Shown here in pieces: positions 6,825 through 9,371 of a DNA stretch of 9,371 bases (positions within the stretch are counted from its first letter, which is position 1; the number at the start of each line of letters is the position of its first letter). The notes beneath the pieces are model-generated. The model was given only the letters and a program-made list of their open reading frames with translations, did not search any database and was not told where the DNA came from. The stretch is from Bog-473 sp035551835 (GTDB taxonomy: Bacteria > Actinomycetota > Acidimicrobiia > Acidimicrobiales > RAAP-2), in the NCBI GenBank assembly GCA_035551835.1, contig DASZMN010000023.1, positions 1-9,371 on the forward strand. Direction: 5' to 3'. The translations under genes were made by a program, and so were the position numbers.

Positions 6825-6834
6825 TCTTTGTCAA
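6809..6834 (-). promoter_or_regulatory. Candidate promoter of marR, facing and overlapping the ABC promoter
   Basis: On the minus strand TTGACA (6834-6829) and TAAAGT (6814-6809) precede the marR GTG, the -10 ending 7 bases before it. The 14-base spacer is shorter than the usual 16-18, so the -35 match may be partly fortuitous; the -10 with its leaderless spacing is the better part. It overlaps the oppositely directed ABC promoter almost completely. Confidence 0.4.
6812..6821. promoter_or_regulatory. Second small palindrome TTAG-CA-CTAA between the two start codons
   Basis: Four-base arms around a 2-base centre at about 6816.5, close to the midpoint between the marR and ABC start codons and touching both proposed -10 elements. 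It may be a second repressor site or a half of a larger one. It is short, so chance is possible. Confidence 0.3.
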
Positions 6835-7874
6835 TGGCTGATTCTTTCAAATCTTCCGTCGCCGTGGAGGCAGTGGACCTCGTCAAGGTCTTCCCCCGCG
6901 GCAACGTGCGCGCCCTCGACGGCGTCTCGCTGCAAATCGAGGCCGGCACCGTGCTAGGCCTGCTCGGACCCAACGGTGCCGGCAAGACCACCGCTGTGCG
7001 CATCCTCTCGACGATCCTCGAGCCCGACTCGGGGACGGCCACGATCCTCGGCCACGACGTGGTCAAAGAGGCGGACGTGATCCGGCGGATCATCGGGCTG
7101 GCTGGCCAGTACGCCACGGTCGACGAGAACCTCACCGGACGCGAGAACCTGCGCATGATCGGCCGGCTCTCGCACCTGAGCCGCAAGGTGGCCGCCGACC
7201 AGGCGGCGCAGCTGCTCGATTCCTTCGCGTTGCACGACGCGGCGGACCGCCCGCTGAAGACCTATTCGGGCGGCATGCGACGGCGCCTCGATCTGGCTGC
7301 GGCGCTCGTCGCCAACCCGCCGGTGCTCTTCCTCGACGAACCGACGACCGGCTTGGATCCCTCGGGTCGCCAGGACCTCTGGGCCGTCATCGAAGGCCTC
7401 ACGGCCGAAGGGACGACGGTGCTCCTCACCACGCAGTACCTCGAGGAGGCCGACCGGCTGGCCCGCGACATCGTCGTGGTGGACCACGGCAACGTCATCG
7501 CCCAAGGCACCCCGGCGGAGCTCAAGGCCAACCTCGGGACCTCGGTGGTCGCCGTGACGATGCTGGGCGACGAAGAAGTGCGGCGGGCCGTGCCGCTGCT
7601 GGTGCCCCTCACCGACCGAGAGCCGGTCATCGACGGCACCATCGTCGAGTTGACCGTGGAGAACGGGCCGGCTGTCGGCGCCGAAGTCCTGCGCTCGCTC
7701 GACGCGGCGCAGATCGCGGTGGTTGGTCTCGCCTTGCGGGAACCGAGCCTTGACGACGTGTTTCTCGACCTGACCGGCCACAAGACCGAAGCGGAGACGG
7801 AGGAGGAGCGCCAGGCACGCAAAGCCGCCGGACGCCGTCGCGCCGCCGAGACCGACGGAAAGGACGCAGCGTGA
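6834..7874 (+). CDS. ABC transporter ATP-binding protein, DrrA-like (drug/antibiotic export family)
   Basis: This is the ATPase subunit of an ABC-2 type exporter; it sits on the inner face of the membrane and drives the permease encoded next. From ATG at 6834 it has 346 residues. Motifs: Walker A GPNGAGKTT (45-53), Q-loop Gln92 in GQYATVDENLTG, signature YSGGMRRR (144-151), Walker B VLFLDEP (164-170) with Asp168 and Glu169, and D-loop TGLDP. The usual H-loop histidine is Gln201 (TTQYLEEAD), as is typical of the DrrA daunorubicin-resistance family. A C-terminal accessory domain ends in REPSLDDVFLDLTGH, also DrrA-like, followed by a charged Glu/Arg/Lys tail of about 28 residues. Start choice: an in-frame TAA at 6819 leaves only TTG 6828 or ATG 6834 nearby, there is no Shine-Dalgarno site, and the promoter -10 ends 9 bases before the ATG, fitting a leaderless start. 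The substrate is unknown. Confidence 0.94.
   Translation: MADSFKSSVAVEAVDLVKVFPRGNVRALDGVSLQIEAGTVLGLLGPNGAGKTTAVRILSTILEPDSGTATILGHDVVKEADVIRRIIGLAGQYATVDENLTGRENLRMIGRLSHLSRKVAADQAAQLLDSFALHDAADRPLKTYSGGMRRRLDLAAALVANPPVLFLDEPTTGLDPSGRQDLWAVIEGLTAEGTTVLLTTQYLEEADRLARDIVVVDHGNVIAQGTPAELKANLGTSVVAVTMLGDEEVRRAVPLLVPLTDREPVIDGTIVELTVENGPAVGAEVLRSLDAAQIAVVGLALREPSLDDVFLDLTGHKTEAETEEERQARKAAGRRRAAETDGKDAA
7860..7864 (+). promoter_or_regulatory. Ribosome binding site of the ABC permease gene
   Basis: AAGGA lies 6 bases before the GTG at 7871, inside the end of the ATPase gene. With the 4-base GTGA start/stop overlap this indicates translational coupling of the two subunits. Confidence 0.65.
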
Positions 7875-8698
7875 CGACCCTCGCACTCCCGAAGACCATC
7901 GAAGGGCCTGTCGAGCGAAACCAGGGCAGCCGCCTCGGTTGGACGATCCAAGACGCGCTCACGGTGACGTGGCGCAACATCATCGCGCTGTCGCGCAACC
8001 AGCAGACCATCGTCTTCTCGGCCATCCAGCCGATCATGTTCGTGCTGCTGTTCGTCTACGTCTTCGGCGGCGCCATCCATATCCCCGGCGTGCCTTACGT
8101 CGACTACCTGATACCCGGGGTCTACGTCCAGACGGTCACGTTCGGCGCCGTCGCGACCGCGGTCGGCCTGTCCGAGGATCTCCACAAGGGGCTGATCGAG
8201 CGGTTCCGGGCCTTGCCGATGGCGCGCTCGGCCGTGCTGGCCGGGCGCACGACGGCCGACCTGGTGCGCAACGTGTTCGTGGTGATCTTGATCACCGCGG
8301 TGGGGTTCGCCGTCGGCTTCCGCATCGGCACCAACTTCGGCCTGTTCCTCTGCGGTGCCCTCATCGTCCTGCTGTTCTCCTACACCCTGTCCTGGGGGTT
8401 CGCCACGATCGGCCTGTCGGCGCCCAACGCCGAGGCGGCGCAGACGATGGTCTTCCCGATCCTCTTCCCGTTCATCTTCGCCTCGTCGGCCTTCGTGCCG
8501 GTGAGCGACATGCCCGGGTGGTTGCAGGCCTTCGCCAAGAACCAACCGGTGACCCAGGTCGTGGACGCCTGTCGCTCGCTCATGACCGGCGGCCCGCTGC
8601 ACGACACGGGAGCCGTCTGGGGGGCGCTTGCCTGGTGCTTCGGGCTCCTGATCGTGCTGGCACCGTTGGCGGTGCGCAAGTACCGCCGGGTCGCCTGA
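7871..8698 (+). CDS. ABC-2 type transporter permease, DrrB-like
   Basis: This is the membrane subunit of the exporter, 275 residues. A cytoplasmic N-terminus of about 43 residues with an amphipathic stretch (LTVTWRNIIALSRN) leads into about six membrane segments: near 45-66, 80-100, 126-150, 155-182, 191-210 and 247-268. The conserved ABC-2 coupling stretch EDLHKGLIERFRALPMARSAVLAGR (102-126) sits between segments 2 and 3, and the late loop SAFVPVSDMPGWLQAFAKNQPVTQVVDA is typical of DrrB-type permeases. The GTG start overlaps the ATPase stop by 4 bases (GTGA). One permease with one ATPase implies a 2+2 complex. With the MarR regulator next door, drug or antibiotic efflux is the likely job, but export of a lipid or natural product is equally open. 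The stop lies 1 base from the convergent glyS stop. Confidence 0.94.
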   Translation: MTTLALPKTIEGPVERNQGSRLGWTIQDALTVTWRNIIALSRNQQTIVFSAIQPIMFVLLFVYVFGGAIHIPGVPYVDYLIPGVYVQTVTFGAVATAVGLSEDLHKGLIERFRALPMARSAVLAGRTTADLVRNVFVVILITAVGFAVGFRIGTNFGLFLCGALIVLLFSYTLSWGFATIGLSAPNAEAAQTMVFPILFPFIFASSAFVPVSDMPGWLQAFAKNQPVTQVVDACRSLMTGGPLHDTGAVWGALAWCFGLLIVLAPLAVRKYRRVA

Positions 8699-8699
8699 G

Positions 8700-9371
8700 C
8701 TACCCCTCGCCGGTGCGCCGGCGCAGCTCGCCGAGCAGGCCGACGATCGGGACGCGGACCTGGTCGGTGGTGTCACGGTCACGCACGGTGACGGCCTCGT
8801 CCTCGAGCGAGTCGAAGTCGACCGTCACGCACCACGGCGTCCCGATCTCGTCCTGGCGCCGGTAGCGCTTCCCGATTCCCTGGGTCACGTCGTAGTCGCA
8901 CATGAAATGCGGCTGCAGGGTCGAGAGCACCTGGCGGGCCAACGGTTCGAGCGTGTCCTTCTTCGAGAGCGGGAGCACGGCCACCTGGTAGGGAGCGAGG
9001 CGCCAGTGCAGGCGCAGCACCGTGCGCGCCTCTCCCCCGATCTCGTCCTCGTCGTAGGCGTCGAGCAGGAAGGCCATCATCGTCCGGGTCGCACCGGCCG
9101 CCGGCTCGATCACGTAGGGCGTGTAGCGCTCGTTGGTGGTCGGGTCGAAGTAATCCAGCTTCTCCCCCGATGCCTTCGCGTGGGCCGTCAGGTCGAAGTC
9201 GCCCCGGTTGGCGATGCCCTCGAGCTCGTCGAAGCCCCAGGGAAATTGGAACTCGACGTCGGCGGTGCCGCGCGAATAGTGCGACAGCTCCTCGGGGTCG
9301 TGGTGGCGCAGCCGCAACTTGTCCGGTGCGATGCCGAGGTCGAGGTACCACTGCATGCGTTCCTTGAGCCA
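8700..9371 (-). CDS. glyS: Glycyl-tRNA synthetase (alpha2 type), C-terminal part; 5' end cut by window edge
   Basis: A class II aminoacyl-tRNA synthetase that charges tRNA-Gly with glycine. The 223 C-terminal residues are present and the frame stays open to the right edge (WLKERMQWY), so the gene continues beyond. The catalytic-domain part shows LRLRHHDPEELSHYSRGTADVEF and FPWGFDELEGIANRGDFDL, both typical of the single-polypeptide (archaeal/eukaryal-like, homodimeric) enzyme. Class II motif 3 follows (YVIEPAAGATRTMMAFLLDAY), with the conserved arginine. The HGTP-type anticodon-binding domain (from APYQVAVLPLSKKD to the end) has the standard IGKRYRRQDEIGTPWCVTVDFD stretch. Ending at ELRRRTGEG shortly after this domain is normal. 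It is not the alpha2beta2 GlyQ/GlyS enzyme of E. coli, although the symbol glyS is used for both. Catalytic motifs 1 and 2 lie outside the window. Confidence 0.95.
   Translation of the reverse strand, partial: WLKERMQWYLDLGIAPDKLRLRHHDPEELSHYSRGTADVEFQFPWGFDELEGIANRGDFDLTAHAKASGEKLDYFDPTTNERYTPYVIEPAAGATRTMMAFLLDAYDEDEIGGEARTVLRLHWRLAPYQVAVLPLSKKDTLEPLARQVLSTLQPHFMCDYDVTQGIGKRYRRQDEIGTPWCVTVDFDSLEDEAVTVRDRDTTDQVRVPIVGLLGELRRRTGEG

Noticed and set aside
6834..8698. Naming the exporter drrA/drrB or assigning it to daunorubicin or another given drug
   Set aside because: The family resemblance is clear, but no nearby biosynthetic gene or substrate-specific feature supports a particular substrate or symbol.
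7262..8782. A 506-codon open frame on the minus strand opposite the ABC exporter genes
   Set aside because: It spans both exporter genes and the start of glyS in antisense, and its translation is His/Arg/Asp/Glu/Gly-rich with no motif. The exporter proteins are unambiguous.
1..9371. CRISPR array, tRNA/rRNA genes, insertion sequences, attachment sites, phage or toxin-antitoxin genes
   Set aside because: I looked for repeated units, transposase or integrase motifs, tRNA-like ends and small paired genes and saw none; gene content is continuous and intergenic space minimal.

Overview
The window is chromosomal DNA of a high-GC bacterium, most likely an actinomycete-type organism (Actinomycetota). 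An Acidimicrobiia-like lineage is my guess rather than something the sequence proves. The pointers are the GC-rich third codon positions, GTG starts, start codons without Shine-Dalgarno sites, a SigA-type sigma factor, an alpha2-type glycyl-tRNA synthetase and a DrrA/DrrB-type transporter. Genes cover nearly everything. The longest gap is 90 bases, and I see no rRNA, tRNA, insertion sequence, CRISPR array, origin or prophage remnant.

Layout, left to right. Positions 1-1281 (minus) hold the primary sigma factor gene rpoD/sigA, whose 3' end runs off the left edge inside region 4. Nineteen bases upstream of it lies dnaG (1301-3184, minus), the replication primase; together they form the dnaG-rpoD core of the 'macromolecular synthesis' operon. 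A 76-codon membrane-protein gene (3256-3486, plus) diverges from dnaG and meets the end of ppdK (3487-6207, minus), pyruvate phosphate dikinase, with no base between the two stop codons. After 90 bases containing a small hairpin comes a MarR-family regulator (6298-6801, minus). It diverges from an ABC exporter operon (plus): a DrrA-like ATPase (6834-7874) and an ABC-2 permease (7871-8698) that overlap by 4 bases. The permease ends one base from the end of glyS (8700-9371, minus), whose 5' part runs off the right edge.

Two themes emerge. First, housekeeping: primase, primary sigma factor, glycyl-tRNA synthetase and the pyruvate/PEP enzyme PPDK. Second, an apparently self-contained efflux module: a MarR repressor sharing a 32-base control region with the pump genes. 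In that region two promoters face and overlap each other, both start codons lie where leaderless transcripts would begin, and two palindromes are candidate repressor sites.

I do not see a new biological system here. The points most worth a second look are the compact marR/ABC control region, the loss of the regulatory threonine next to the catalytic histidine of PPDK, the small unnamed membrane protein between ppdK and dnaG, and the two convergent gene pairs that leave no room for terminators.
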